In this document: positions 1 to 7,086 of the stretch, piece after piece
Position numbering within the stretch: the first letter of the stretch is position 1
Layout of the letters: each line of letters starts with the position of its first letter
Assembly (NCBI GenBank): GCA_025357995.1
Contig: JANYLF010000203.1
Coordinates: 1 to 13,588 of the forward strand
Direction: 5' to 3'
Origin: Acidimicrobiia bacterium
GTDB taxonomy: Bacteria > Actinomycetota > Acidimicrobiia > IMCC26256 > JAENVU01
Length of the DNA: 13,588 bases
Notes under the pieces: generated by a model
The model's input: only the letters and a program-made list of their open reading frames with translations
What the model was told of the DNA's origin: nothing
Database searches by the model: none
Position numbers and translations under genes: made by a program

Positions 1-986
1 TGCTGCTCGCCGACGGCGCCACCGGTACCAACTACTTTCAAATGGGCCTCACCTCGGGTGACGCACCCGAGTTCTGGAACGTCGACCATCCCGATCGCGT
101 CCAGAGCCTGCACCGTCGGTTCGTCGATGCCGGCTCCGACATCATCCTCACCAACACCTTCGGCTGTAATCGGCATCGGCTCGCGCTGCACAAGGCGCAA
201 GATCGCGTCCGCGAACTCGCGGAACGCGCCGCCGCGCTGGCACGAGAAGTTGCCGACGACGCCGATCATCCGGTGGTCGTCGCCGGTTCGGTCGGCCCGA
301 CCGGCTCGCTCTTCGCACCGTTGGGCGAGCTCACCGAAGCCGACGCGATCGAGACGTTCACGGAGGAGATCGAGGGGCTGGTCGCGGGCGGGGCCGACGT
401 CGCGTGGATCGAGACGATGTCGGCGATCGAAGAGGTCCAGGCGGCCGCGCGAGCGGCGATCGCGGTCGGTGTCCCGTACGTGGCGACCTGCTCGTTCGAC
501 ACCGCGGGCCGCACGATGATGGGGCTGATGCCGGGTGACCTCACCGCGGTATTCGACGGCTTCGAACCCGCACCCGTCGCGATCGGCGCCAACTGTGGGG
601 TGGGCGCGTCCGACATTCTCGTGTCGTTGTTGGCGATGACCGAACGCGATCCCGACACCGCGTTCGTGTCGAAAGGCAACTGCGGGGTGCCCGAGTTTCG
701 CGGCGCGGAGATTCACTACTCCGGAACTCCGGAGCTGATGGCCCGATACGTCCAACTCGCAGTCGCGGCCGGCGCGCGGATCGTCGGCGGGTGCTGCGGA
801 ACCTCACCCGATCATCTCGCCGCCATGCGCGAGGCACTCAACGCCGCACTTGAAGACCGCGCGCTCGACGGTCCCGATCCTCGCCCCTCGTTGGATTCCA
901 TCGTCGAGACCATCGGCCCACTCGCGAACACCGCCCCCCGGCCCGACGCCGAACCCCGAACTCGGCGCCGCGCCCGTCGGGACTGA
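1..986 (+). CDS. Homocysteine S-methyltransferase, betaine-homocysteine methyltransferase (BHMT) type, 5' partial
   Basis: This enzyme most likely moves a methyl group from glycine betaine (or another methyl donor) to homocysteine, giving methionine and dimethylglycine, in the cytoplasm. The reading frame is open from base 3, before the first ATG at 42. The opening residues LLADGATGTNY match the usual N-terminal region of the family, so the real start is upstream of the window, probably by only 10-15 codons. The three zinc-binding cysteines of the family are present: Cys198 in GANCG and Cys264-Cys265 in GGCCGT (numbered from base 3). The visible part is 327 residues and ends in an Arg-rich tail (RTRRRARRD) beyond the barrel. 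purU follows 20 nt downstream, suggesting one operon. Family membership is secure. The betaine specificity is inferred from the bet and transporter genes nearby; S-methylmethionine or a corrinoid-bound methyl group are alternative donors. Confidence 0.88.
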   Translation, partial: LLADGATGTNYFQMGLTSGDAPEFWNVDHPDRVQSLHRRFVDAGSDIILTNTFGCNRHRLALHKAQDRVRELAERAAALAREVADDADHPVVVAGSVGPTGSLFAPLGELTEADAIETFTEEIEGLVAGGADVAWIETMSAIEEVQAAARAAIAVGVPYVATCSFDTAGRTMMGLMPGDLTAVFDGFEPAPVAIGANCGVGASDILVSLLAMTERDPDTAFVSKGNCGVPEFRGAEIHYSGTPELMARYVQLAVAAGARIVGGCCGTSPDHLAAMREALNAALEDRALDGPDPRPSLDSIVETIGPLANTAPRPDAEPRTRRRARRD

Positions 987-1006
987 CGCCTCGTGTCTCA
1001 CGCATC

Positions 1007-1861
1007 GTGACCACTTCCGGAATCCTCACCCTCTCGTGTCCCGACCGACCCGGCCTCGTCCACGCGGTGAGCGGATATCTCGTGACGGTGAACGCGAACA
1101 TCGTCGAGAGCCACCAGTTCGAGGATGTCGGCGAACGCCGGTTCTTCATGCGAATCCGGTTCGATCTGCTCGACGACGCCACGGCGCTCGAGACGGTACG
1201 CACCGGCTTCGGGGCGATCGCCACCACGTTCGGAATGGAGTGGGCCCTCGCCGATGCCGGCACCCCCACCCGCGCACTCATGCTCGTCTCCCGCTTGGGC
1301 CATTGCCTCAACGACTTGCTCTTTCGCGCCCGGACCGGCGCGCTCAACCTCGAGATCCCCGCCGTCGCATCGAATCACGACGACCTGCGCCCACTCGTCG
1401 AGGCCGCGGGCATCACGTTCCACCACCTGCCCGTGACGCCGACGACCAAACCCGATGCCGAGCGCGCGATGTTCGAGCTGATCGACGAACTCGGCATCGA
1501 TCTGGTGGTGCTCGCGCGCTATATGCAGGTGCTCTCCAACGACGCGTGTGCGCGGCTCGCGGGCCGAGCGATCAACATTCACCACTCGTTCCTTCCCGCG
1601 TTCTCCGGCGCCCGGCCGTACCACCAAGCGCACGCGCGCGGGGTGAAGCTCATCGGGGCCACCGCGCACTACGTCACGCCCGAACTCGACCAAGGCCCCA
1701 TCATCGAGCAGGACATCGCTCGGGTCGACCACGCAATGGCGCCCGAAGCCCTCGCCGCGGCCGGCCGCGATGTGGAAGCTCAGGTGTTAGCGCGAGCGGT
1801 GAAATGGCACTCGGAGCATCGAGTGCTCGTCAACGGCAACCGCACCGTCGTCGTGCGGTAA
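1007..1861 (+). CDS. purU: Formyltetrahydrofolate deformylase PurU
   Basis: PurU hydrolyses 10-formyltetrahydrofolate to formate and tetrahydrofolate in the cytoplasm, which frees folate when one-carbon units pile up. The 284-residue product has the normal family length and layout: an N-terminal ACT domain (about residues 5-85, starting LTLSCPDRPGLV) and a formyltransferase-fold catalytic domain (about 88-270). Catalytic residues of the formyltransferase fold are visible as Asn190 and His192 (NIHHSFLP) and Asp228 (LDQGPII). The start is GTG at 1007, and no good alternative lies upstream before the preceding stop at 986. It sits 20 nt after the homocysteine methyltransferase and converges on marR with a 16-nt gap. 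PurU genes often accompany betaine and sarcosine demethylation genes, where oxidised methyl groups load folate. That role fits here but is inferred from context. Confidence 0.93.
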   Translation: MTTSGILTLSCPDRPGLVHAVSGYLVTVNANIVESHQFEDVGERRFFMRIRFDLLDDATALETVRTGFGAIATTFGMEWALADAGTPTRALMLVSRLGHCLNDLLFRARTGALNLEIPAVASNHDDLRPLVEAAGITFHHLPVTPTTKPDAERAMFELIDELGIDLVVLARYMQVLSNDACARLAGRAINIHHSFLPAFSGARPYHQAHARGVKLIGATAHYVTPELDQGPIIEQDIARVDHAMAPEALAAAGRDVEAQVLARAVKWHSEHRVLVNGNRTVVVR

Positions 1862-1877
1862 CGCGACTGACCGCGAC

Positions 1878-2486
1878 TCAGCCAAGACGGTCGGGACGAA
1901 CCCGGGGGCCGGTCATCGGGATCGGATCCTCCGCCGCGAGAACCGCCGAACGTTGCAGGACCTTGTCGAGGAGTTCGACGAGCTGGGCGCGTTCGGTGAC
2001 CGTCAACGTGGACATCATCGATTTCTCGACCGCGCGGATTCCGGGCAGCACCTGATCGGCAACGGCGCGACCATCCGGCGTGATCTCGACGAGAACGCTG
2101 CGACGATCCGCGGGGTTCGCCACCCGCCGCACCCAGGCCCGCCGTTCGAGCGCGTCGAGCGTTGCCGTCATCGTGGCCGATGCCACGAGCACTCGGTCGG
2201 CAATCTCGGACGGCGTGAGCGCCGCCCCGGCGCCGTCGAGCACCGCGAGCGCGGTGAAGATCGGTTGCCTGACGTCGATCGAGTCGGTGATGCCTCGATC
2301 GAGCTCGGCGAGCACGGCTTGACCCGCGCGCACGAGGCTCGCCGAGGCCTCCGTGCTGTGCGCGTCGCCCTCCGGGTACTCGCTCGAGAAATCGGGGTCG
2401 ACGCGAACCGAGCCGCGCGCGGCACCGGCGGGACGGATCGCCCCGTCCCGCCGAGTTCGGCCGCGAGCGTTCTCAGGCGCTGGCAA
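1878..2486 (-). CDS. MarR-family transcriptional regulator
   Basis: This is a winged helix-turn-helix regulator of the MarR family, normally a dimer that leaves its operator when a small ligand binds. The core runs from about residue 46 to 185: helix-turn-helix at about 90-118 (LTPSEIADRVLVASATMTAT), followed by the wing with the family hallmark DRRSVLVEITPDG (127-139) and a C-terminal dimerisation helix. At 202 residues it is longer than typical MarR proteins (about 140-160), because about 45 low-complexity residues precede the core. No better ATG or GTG start was found inside that extension, so the annotated ATG at 2486 is kept with some doubt. That start overlaps the end of the upstream barrel-protein gene by 14 nt, implying translational coupling. 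It probably controls the promoter at 2797-2825. Its ligand is unknown. Confidence 0.85.
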   Translation of the reverse strand: MPAPENARGRTRRDGAIRPAGAARGSVRVDPDFSSEYPEGDAHSTEASASLVRAGQAVLAELDRGITDSIDVRQPIFTALAVLDGAGAALTPSEIADRVLVASATMTATLDALERRAWVRRVANPADRRSVLVEITPDGRAVADQVLPGIRAVEKSMMSTLTVTERAQLVELLDKVLQRSAVLAAEDPIPMTGPRVRPDRLG

Positions 2487-2745
2487 AGATCTCGATCCGC
2501 GGTGCCCCCGCGACGCCGGCCCGCGCCATCGCAGCCTTCAACGCCGGGTCGGCCGCGAACGCCTCGGCCTGCTCCACCGTCGGGAAGTCGTGAATCGCGA
2601 CCACGTCGTTCCCGTCGGCCGGCAAGCGCAGCACCCGCTCGCTGGTGCAGCCGTGCTGGTCACGCAACGCTCCGACCTCGTCGTACACCGGACGCCAGAC
2701 GGCGTAATCGGAGACGGGGTGACGGACGATCAAGGTTGCAGACAT
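2473..2745 (-). CDS. Small dimeric alpha/beta-barrel protein (antibiotic biosynthesis monooxygenase-like)
   Basis: This 90-residue protein has the look of a single ferredoxin-like dimeric alpha/beta-barrel domain: a first strand (ATLIVRHPV), the helix with the DYAVWRPVYDE pattern, a second strand around VVAIHDFP, the EQAEAFAADPALKAAMARAG helix and a final strand (RIEIFASA). Relatives are annotated as antibiotic biosynthesis monooxygenase-like, cyclase or hypothetical, and no specific reaction can be assigned. Two in-frame ATGs exist. The one at 2745 is preferred because AGGGGGA lies 5 nt upstream (2751-2757), while the ATG at 2769 sits inside a palindrome and has no ribosome site. It is the first gene after the promoter at 2797-2825 and overlaps marR by 14 nt, so it is the likely target and partner of that regulator. 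Confidence 0.78.
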   Translation of the reverse strand: MSATLIVRHPVSDYAVWRPVYDEVGALRDQHGCTSERVLRLPADGNDVVAIHDFPTVEQAEAFAADPALKAAMARAGVAGAPRIEIFASA

Positions 2746-2750
2746 GGGAA

Positions 2751-2757
2751 TCCCCCT
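2751..2757 (-). promoter_or_regulatory. Shine-Dalgarno site that decides the barrel-protein start
   Basis: The - strand reads AGGGGGA followed by 5 nt and then the ATG at 2745. This is close to the anti-Shine-Dalgarno consensus and selects that start over the in-frame ATG at 2769. Confidence 0.75.
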
Positions 2758-2769
2758 GGAATCAGGCAT

Positions 2770-2843
2770 CCGAGACTATCTCGGTGCAGTGAGTTCAGGA
2801 TAGATGTATCTCGTCTCCGAGTCAAGTATTTTATCTCGGAGAC
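2770..2843 (-). promoter_or_regulatory. Predicted MarR operator cluster (three CGAGATA copies plus palindromes)
   Basis: The - strand carries CGAGATA three times: upstream of the -35 box (2832-2838), between -35 and -10 (2807-2813), and in the leader just past the expected transcript start (2777-2783). Two copies are part of dyads: CCGAGA-CTA-TCTCGG (2770-2784), and GTCTCCGAG at 2813-2821 facing CTCGGAGAC at 2835-2843. Placement before, within and after the promoter is a classic repressor layout. Binding by the co-transcribed MarR protein is inferred. The larger dyad directly follows the betB stop and could also act as a weak 3'-end hairpin, though it has no U-tract. Confidence 0.6.
2797..2825 (-). 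promoter_or_regulatory. Sigma-70-type promoter of the barrel protein-marR operon
   Basis: On the - strand TTGACT (2820-2825) is followed after exactly 17 nt by TATCCT (2797-2802). This is the best match to a housekeeping -35/-10 pair in the window. It predicts a transcript start near 2790, giving a leader of about 45 nt before the ATG at 2745. The promoter starts just after the betB stop codon, so the barrel protein and marR can be expressed independently of the bet operon. Confidence 0.7.
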
Positions 2844-2846
2844 AAA

Positions 2847-4304
2847 CTAGTAGGGAGCGTCGACCCCACCGGTCTCGACATAGACCGTCTTGCGCTGGGT
2901 GTAGTGCTCGACCGCGGCAAGGCTGTTCTCCCGGCCGATGCCCGACTGCTTGACGCCACCGAACGGCACCTCGATCGGCGTGACGTTGTAAGTGTTGATC
3001 CACACGATCCCCGCCTCGAGCGCCGCGGCAACCCGATGACCGCGGGCGAGATCATTCGTGAACACTCCGGCGGCGAGCCCGAACTCGGTGGCGTTCGCGC
3101 GCCCCACGACCTCGGCCTCGTCGTCGAACGCGAGCACGCTCATCACCGGACCGAAGATCTCGTCCCGCACGATGCTCATGTCATCGGTGCACGCAGTGAA
3201 GATCGTCGGCTCGACGAAGTTGCCGCGGTCGAGCAGCTCCGATCCGCTCGCGCGCCGACCACCACACACCACGTGCGCGCCCGCCGCGATTCCGGCGTCG
3301 ATGAATCCGAGCACCTTCGCGAGATGAGCTTCGGAGATGAGCGCGCCCGCATCGGTCCGCGGGTCGAGCGGATCGCCGGTGATCATCTGCTCGGTGCGGA
3401 TGCGGAGCGCGTCGACGAACGCTTCGTGAATGGACCGCTGGACGAACACGCGCGTGCCGTTCGAGCACACCTCACCCTGGGTGTAGAAGTTCGCAAGCAG
3501 CGCGGCCGACACTGCGTTGTCGAGATCCGCATCGTCGAAGATCACCAGCGGCGACTTGCCGCCGAGCTCGAGAGTGACCGCCTTCAACGTGTCGGCGGCC
3601 GCGGCCATGATCGCCTTCCCGGTGGGCACCGAACCCGTGAGCGAGACCTTGGCCACACCGGCATGACGGACCAATGCATCGCCGGTGCGCCAATCCCCGT
3701 GCACCACGTTGAACACTCCTGCTGGAACCCCCGCTTCGGCGTAGATCTCCGCAAGCTTCATCGTGGTGAGTGGTGTGAGCTCGGACGGCTTGAACACCAT
3801 CGCGTTGCCACACGCCAACGCAGGTGCGGACTTCCAGCACGCGATCTGGATCGGGTAGTTCCACGCGCCGATACCGACGCACACTCCCAGCGGTTCCCGG
3901 CGGGTGTACGCGAACGGACCGCCGAGGTCGTAGTACTCACCATGGATCGTTGCCGCGGCCCCGGCGAAGTACTCGATGCACTCCGAGCCCGAGATCACAT
4001 CGACGCTCGATGCCTCGGCGATCGGCTTGCCGGTATCGAGAACTTCGAGATGCGCCAGCTCGTCATTGCGTTCACGCAGGATCGCGGCGGCGCGCAACAG
4101 GATCCGGCCGCGCTCGGCACCGGTCATGACCGACCACACTTCGAAGCCCGCGCGCGCAGAGTCCACTGCGCGGTCGACGTCGTCGGCGTCCGCGTGCGCG
4201 ATGGTTGCCAGTACCTCACCGGTCGCAGGGTTCACCGACGTGAACGTCTCGCCCGATCTCGCGGCCACCTCGGCACCACCGATGAACAGACCGATGTGAT
4301 TCAC
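2847..4304 (-). CDS. betB: Betaine aldehyde dehydrogenase
   Basis: BetB oxidises betaine aldehyde to glycine betaine with NAD(P)+, the second step of choline oxidation, in the cytoplasm. The 485-residue product has the normal length of the family. Catalytic aldehyde dehydrogenase residues are in place: Asn149 (GAWNYPIQIA), Lys172 (FKPSE), Glu246 (LELGG) and nucleophile Cys280 (GEVCSNGTRVFV). The WNYPIQIACWKSAPALACGN stretch and the CSNGTR active site are characteristic of BetB rather than of general aldehyde dehydrogenases. An open frame runs further upstream to 4580, but that part is inside betA. The real start is GTG at 4304, with AGGAAGG 6 nt before it (4311-4317), and it overlaps the betA stop as GTGA. 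This coupling is the strongest sign of a betA-betB operon. No TetR-type betI is present nearby. Confidence 0.95.
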   Translation of the reverse strand: MNHIGLFIGGAEVAARSGETFTSVNPATGEVLATIAHADADDVDRAVDSARAGFEVWSVMTGAERGRILLRAAAILRERNDELAHLEVLDTGKPIAEASSVDVISGSECIEYFAGAAATIHGEYYDLGGPFAYTRREPLGVCVGIGAWNYPIQIACWKSAPALACGNAMVFKPSELTPLTTMKLAEIYAEAGVPAGVFNVVHGDWRTGDALVRHAGVAKVSLTGSVPTGKAIMAAAADTLKAVTLELGGKSPLVIFDDADLDNAVSAALLANFYTQGEVCSNGTRVFVQRSIHEAFVDALRIRTEQMITGDPLDPRTDAGALISEAHLAKVLGFIDAGIAAGAHVVCGGRRASGSELLDRGNFVEPTIFTACTDDMSIVRDEIFGPVMSVLAFDDEAEVVGRANATEFGLAAGVFTNDLARGHRVAAALEAGIVWINTYNVTPIEVPFGGVKQSGIGRENSLAAVEHYTQRKTVYVETGGVDAPY

Positions 4305-5965
4305 GACGCGCCTTCCTGATGGTGCCGATAGAAGGCGACGGGTTCGGGCGCCAACATCGTGTTGCCCAGGATCGCGTCGGTCGCCTTCTCGGCCAGCATC
4401 ATCACCGGCGCGTAGATGTTGCCGTTGGTGACGTAGCGCATCGATGACGCGTCGACCACGCGCAACCCGTCGACCCCGTGCACGCGAAATGTGTCCGGAT
4501 GCAACACCGACCGGTCGTCGGTCCCCAAACGAGTCGTGCACGATGGGTGCAGCGCGGTCTCCGCATCCTTGGCCACCCACTCGAGGATCTGCTCGTCCGA
4601 TTCCACCGCCGAACCCGGTGACAACTCACCGCCGTCGAAGGGAGCGAAGGCAGGTTGGGCAAGGATGGCGCGAGCGGCGCGGATCGTCTCGACCCACTCG
4701 CGCCTATCGGTCTCGGTCGAGAGATAGTTGAAGCGCAACGCGGGCTTCGCGCGCGGATCGCGCGACGTGATCTTGATCGAACCGCGCGAGTCCGAATACA
4801 TCGGACCGACATGCACCTGATAGCCGTGGCCACTCCCACCCTCCGGCACGGTACCGTCGTAACGGATCGCGATTGGGAGGAAGTGGAACATCACGTTCGG
4901 GTACGCGACCTCGTCGTTTGAGCGCACGAACCCACCGGCCTCGAAATGGTTCGTCGCTCCCGGACCCCGCCGCGCCAACCACTCGAGTCCGATGATCGGT
5001 CGCCGCCACCACTTGAGCATCGGCGCCAGCGAGACCGCTTGGGTGCAGGCGTGTTGGATGTACACCTCGAGATGGTCCTGGAGGTTCTCGCCAACGCCGG
5101 CCAGATCGTGGACCACCGGCACGCCAAGCGCGGTGAGCTCCGACGCGTTCCCCACGCCGGAGAGTTGCAGCAGCTGCGGCGAGTTGATCGCGCCGCCGCA
5201 CAAGATGATCTCCCCACCGAAGATGCGCTCGGTGTCACCGCCGCGCTTCGCCACGTCGACACCAATCGCGCGTTTCCCGTCGAACACGACGCCGGCGGTG
5301 AGGGCGCGCGTCCGCACGTCGAGGTTCGGACGTGACATGACCGGGTGCAGATACGCGCGTGCCGCACTGAGCCGGCGGCCGCGGGAGATGTTGCGATCGA
5401 AGCGAGCAAACCCTTCCTGGCGGAACCCGTTGACGTCGCCGGTGAGTGGGTACCCGGCCTGCTGCACGGCGTCGAAGAACGCATGAAACAAAGGGTTCTC
5501 GGCTGGTCCTCGCTCCAGGACGAGCGGGCCGTCGTCACCCCGGTACGCGTCGCCACCCGCGAGACACGTCTCCATCCGCTTGAAGTACGGGAGACAGTGC
5601 GCGTAGTCCCAGGATTCCATTCCCGGGTCCGCCGCCCACCGCTCATAGTCGAGCGCGTTGCCGCGTTGGAAGATCATCCCGTTGATGCTGCTGGAGCCAC
5701 CGAGCACCTTGCCGCGCGCGTGATAGATCCGCCGGCCCCCCATGTGCGACTCGGGCTCGGACTCGTACTTCCAGTCGTAGAACTTCGAACCTATCGGGAA
5801 CGACAGCGCCGCGGGCATGTGAATGAAGACGTCGAACTTGTAGTCCGGCCGGCCGGCTTCGAGCACGAGCACGCGCGTCGACGGGTCGGCACTCAACCGA
5901 TTGGCGAGCACACACCCGGCGGACCCACCGCCCACGATGATGAAGTCGTACTGCGGCCCGGACAC
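4301..5965 (-). CDS. betA: Choline dehydrogenase (GMC oxidoreductase)
   Basis: This FAD-dependent dehydrogenase oxidises choline to betaine aldehyde, passing electrons to the respiratory chain, and usually works at the inner face of the membrane. The 554-residue protein has the standard BetA/GMC layout: an N-terminal FAD-binding motif GGGSAG (12-17) with Glu36 at the end of strand 2, the GMC signature GKVLGGSSSINGMIFQRGN (85-103), a substrate domain in the middle, and the C-terminal active site with His473 (HPSCTTRLG) and Asn516 (NGNIYAP). The start is GTG at 5965, directly giving the SGPQYDFIIVGGGSAG opening. No ribosome site precedes it, but TACGAT lies 6 nt upstream, so translation may be leaderless. 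Its end overlaps betB by GTGA. BetA is much more likely than another alcohol-oxidising GMC enzyme because betB and a betaine transporter flank it. Confidence 0.92.
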   Translation of the reverse strand: MSGPQYDFIIVGGGSAGCVLANRLSADPSTRVLVLEAGRPDYKFDVFIHMPAALSFPIGSKFYDWKYESEPESHMGGRRIYHARGKVLGGSSSINGMIFQRGNALDYERWAADPGMESWDYAHCLPYFKRMETCLAGGDAYRGDDGPLVLERGPAENPLFHAFFDAVQQAGYPLTGDVNGFRQEGFARFDRNISRGRRLSAARAYLHPVMSRPNLDVRTRALTAGVVFDGKRAIGVDVAKRGGDTERIFGGEIILCGGAINSPQLLQLSGVGNASELTALGVPVVHDLAGVGENLQDHLEVYIQHACTQAVSLAPMLKWWRRPIIGLEWLARRGPGATNHFEAGGFVRSNDEVAYPNVMFHFLPIAIRYDGTVPEGGSGHGYQVHVGPMYSDSRGSIKITSRDPRAKPALRFNYLSTETDRREWVETIRAARAILAQPAFAPFDGGELSPGSAVESDEQILEWVAKDAETALHPSCTTRLGTDDRSVLHPDTFRVHGVDGLRVVDASSMRYVTNGNIYAPVMMLAEKATDAILGNTMLAPEPVAFYRHHQEGAS

Positions 5966-5971
5966 AAGCGG

Positions 5972-5977
5972 ATCGTA
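5972..5977 (-). promoter_or_regulatory. Possible leaderless -10 element for betA
   Basis: The - strand reads TACGAT and then 6 nt before the GTG at 5965, exactly the spacing that would place the transcript start on the first base of the start codon. The hexamer fits the TANNNT pattern of actinobacterial leaderless promoters, and no Shine-Dalgarno sequence is visible before betA. The -35 position (GAGTTC) is poor. Confidence 0.42.
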
Positions 5978-5994
5978 GAGGTTGGCTCAACGCG

Positions 5995-6043
5995 GAACTC
6001 GCGTCACTTTCCGACCCGTGCGGTCGGAAAGTGACGCGAGTTC
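5995..6043. repeat. Perfect 22-bp inverted repeat between the transporter and betA
   Basis: The arms 5995-6016 and 6022-6043 are exact reverse complements of each other, separated by the 5-nt loop CGTGC. The dyad lies in the 106-nt gap between the stop of the binding-protein gene (6072) and the start of betA (5965). In RNA from either strand it would form a very stable hairpin. No U-tract follows on the - strand, so it is not a textbook intrinsic terminator. It may be a U-less actinobacterial terminator, an mRNA-stabilising or processing structure that sets a transporter/betA expression step, or a copy of a dispersed palindromic element. Confidence 0.9.
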
Positions 6044-6071
6044 GAGATGGTGCAGGAGTCTCCGTCCCGCG

Positions 6072-7064
6072 TTACTTGACCCAGGCGGCGACGGTGGCCG
6101 TGTTGGCGGTGACCCACTTCTGTGCCGCAGCCTCGATGCTGAGACTGTCCTGGTTCTTATAGGTCGTGACCGTGTTCTGGTCGGCCGCCGTCCACTTCAT
6201 CCGCTGGAGGAATGCGAACACTGCCGGGTTCTTCGACTTCAACTTGGCCGAGAGCGCCTTCATCAGGTGATCGGTCGGGTAATCACACGCGTACTTCCCA
6301 TCCTTGCCTTGCCCGGCAGCCGAGTCCTTGCACACCTGGGTGACCGCGGGGAGCTTCACGACATCGAGCTTGTACTTCGACTGCGCCCACTGCGGCTCAT
6401 AGAAGTAGAAGAGCAGCGGCGTCTTGTCGGCGAACGCTTTGCCGAGCGTCGTGATCAACGTGGCTTCGCTGCCACCGACGACCACCTGGAACGGGAGGCC
6501 CAGGTTCTTGATGATGTCCTTGTCGTACGACACGTAACTGGGGTCACCCAGCAGGAACTGACCCTTGTCGCCGGTCTCGGCCGTCGCGAAGTACTTCGCC
6601 GCGGCGGCGGTCTTGAGTCCGGCCACGGTCAGGTATTCCGGATGCGCCTTCGCGACGTAGTCCGGGACATACCAGCCGATGTGACCGTCCGGACCGATGA
6701 GGCCACCGTTGATCACCGACTTCTTCTCGGTGATGTACGTCTTGATGTCCGACGCGTGCCCCGACGGCCATACCTCAAGGTTGGCGTCGATCGACCCGGA
6801 GTCGAGGCCTGGCCACGCCGCGTTCTCGTCGATGTCCTTGAGGGTGACCGTGACGCCCTGCTTCTCCAGAACGATTTTGGCAACGTTCGCGTTCGCGGCC
6901 GAACCGTCCCACGGGTTCACCGCGATCGTGACGGCGCCGGCGTACTTCACGGATCCTGAACCGGAACCTCCGCTGGACTTGCTCCCGCCGCTGCTGCCGC
7001 ACGCAGTCAACGCGATCGCGGTTACTGCAACCGTGGCGATCAGCCACCACCTGCTGCGCATCAT
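6072..7064 (-). CDS. Glycine betaine ABC transporter substrate-binding lipoprotein (OpuAC/ProX type)
   Basis: This is the outward-facing binding protein that delivers a quaternary amine, probably glycine betaine or a relative, to the permease. The start is the ATG at 7064, with AGGGGAG 6 nt upstream (7071-7077); the longer open frame to 7211 is inside the permease gene. The 330-residue precursor has an Arg-bearing start, a hydrophobic stretch (WWLIATVAVTAIALTA) and a lipobox LTAC with lipidated Cys22, followed by a Gly/Ser linker. The mature part shows the OpuAC pattern, including PWDGSAANA, EVWPSGHAS, IGWYVPDYV and FYFYEPQW, rich in the Trp/Tyr residues that form the aromatic cage for trimethylammonium groups. 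Two cysteines in VCKDSAAGQ...YACDYP may form a disulfide. The gene lies 22 nt after the permease stop. Choline or carnitine remain possible ligands. Confidence 0.92.
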   Translation of the reverse strand: MMRSRWWLIATVAVTAIALTACGSSGGSKSSGGSGSGSVKYAGAVTIAVNPWDGSAANANVAKIVLEKQGVTVTLKDIDENAAWPGLDSGSIDANLEVWPSGHASDIKTYITEKKSVINGGLIGPDGHIGWYVPDYVAKAHPEYLTVAGLKTAAAAKYFATAETGDKGQFLLGDPSYVSYDKDIIKNLGLPFQVVVGGSEATLITTLGKAFADKTPLLFYFYEPQWAQSKYKLDVVKLPAVTQVCKDSAAGQGKDGKYACDYPTDHLMKALSAKLKSKNPAVFAFLQRMKWTAADQNTVTTYKNQDSLSIEAAAQKWVTANTATVAAWVK

Positions 7065-7070
7065 TGGTTT

Positions 7071-7077
7071 CTCCCCT
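7071..7077 (-). promoter_or_regulatory. Shine-Dalgarno site that decides the binding-protein start
   Basis: The - strand reads AGGGGAG, then AAACCA, then two consecutive ATGs. It sets the lipoprotein start at 7064 and puts the signal peptide at the N-terminus. Confidence 0.75.
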
Positions 7078-7086
7078 GTGTGTGGT

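Noticed and set aside
1853..1877. Possible terminator between convergent purU and marR (GCGGT...ACCGC)
   Set aside because: The stem is only 5 bp with a 10-nt loop and no T-tract, too weak to call.
2904..4319. Long + strand open frame (471 codons) opposite betB
   Set aside because: It is an antisense shadow of a high-GC gene. The translation is Arg/His-rich with no domain pattern, while the opposite strand encodes a complete BetB.
4305..4580. Upstream extension of betB to an ATG at 4580
   Set aside because: It would overlap betA by about 280 nt and add unrelated sequence. The GTG at 4304 has a good ribosome site and matches family length.
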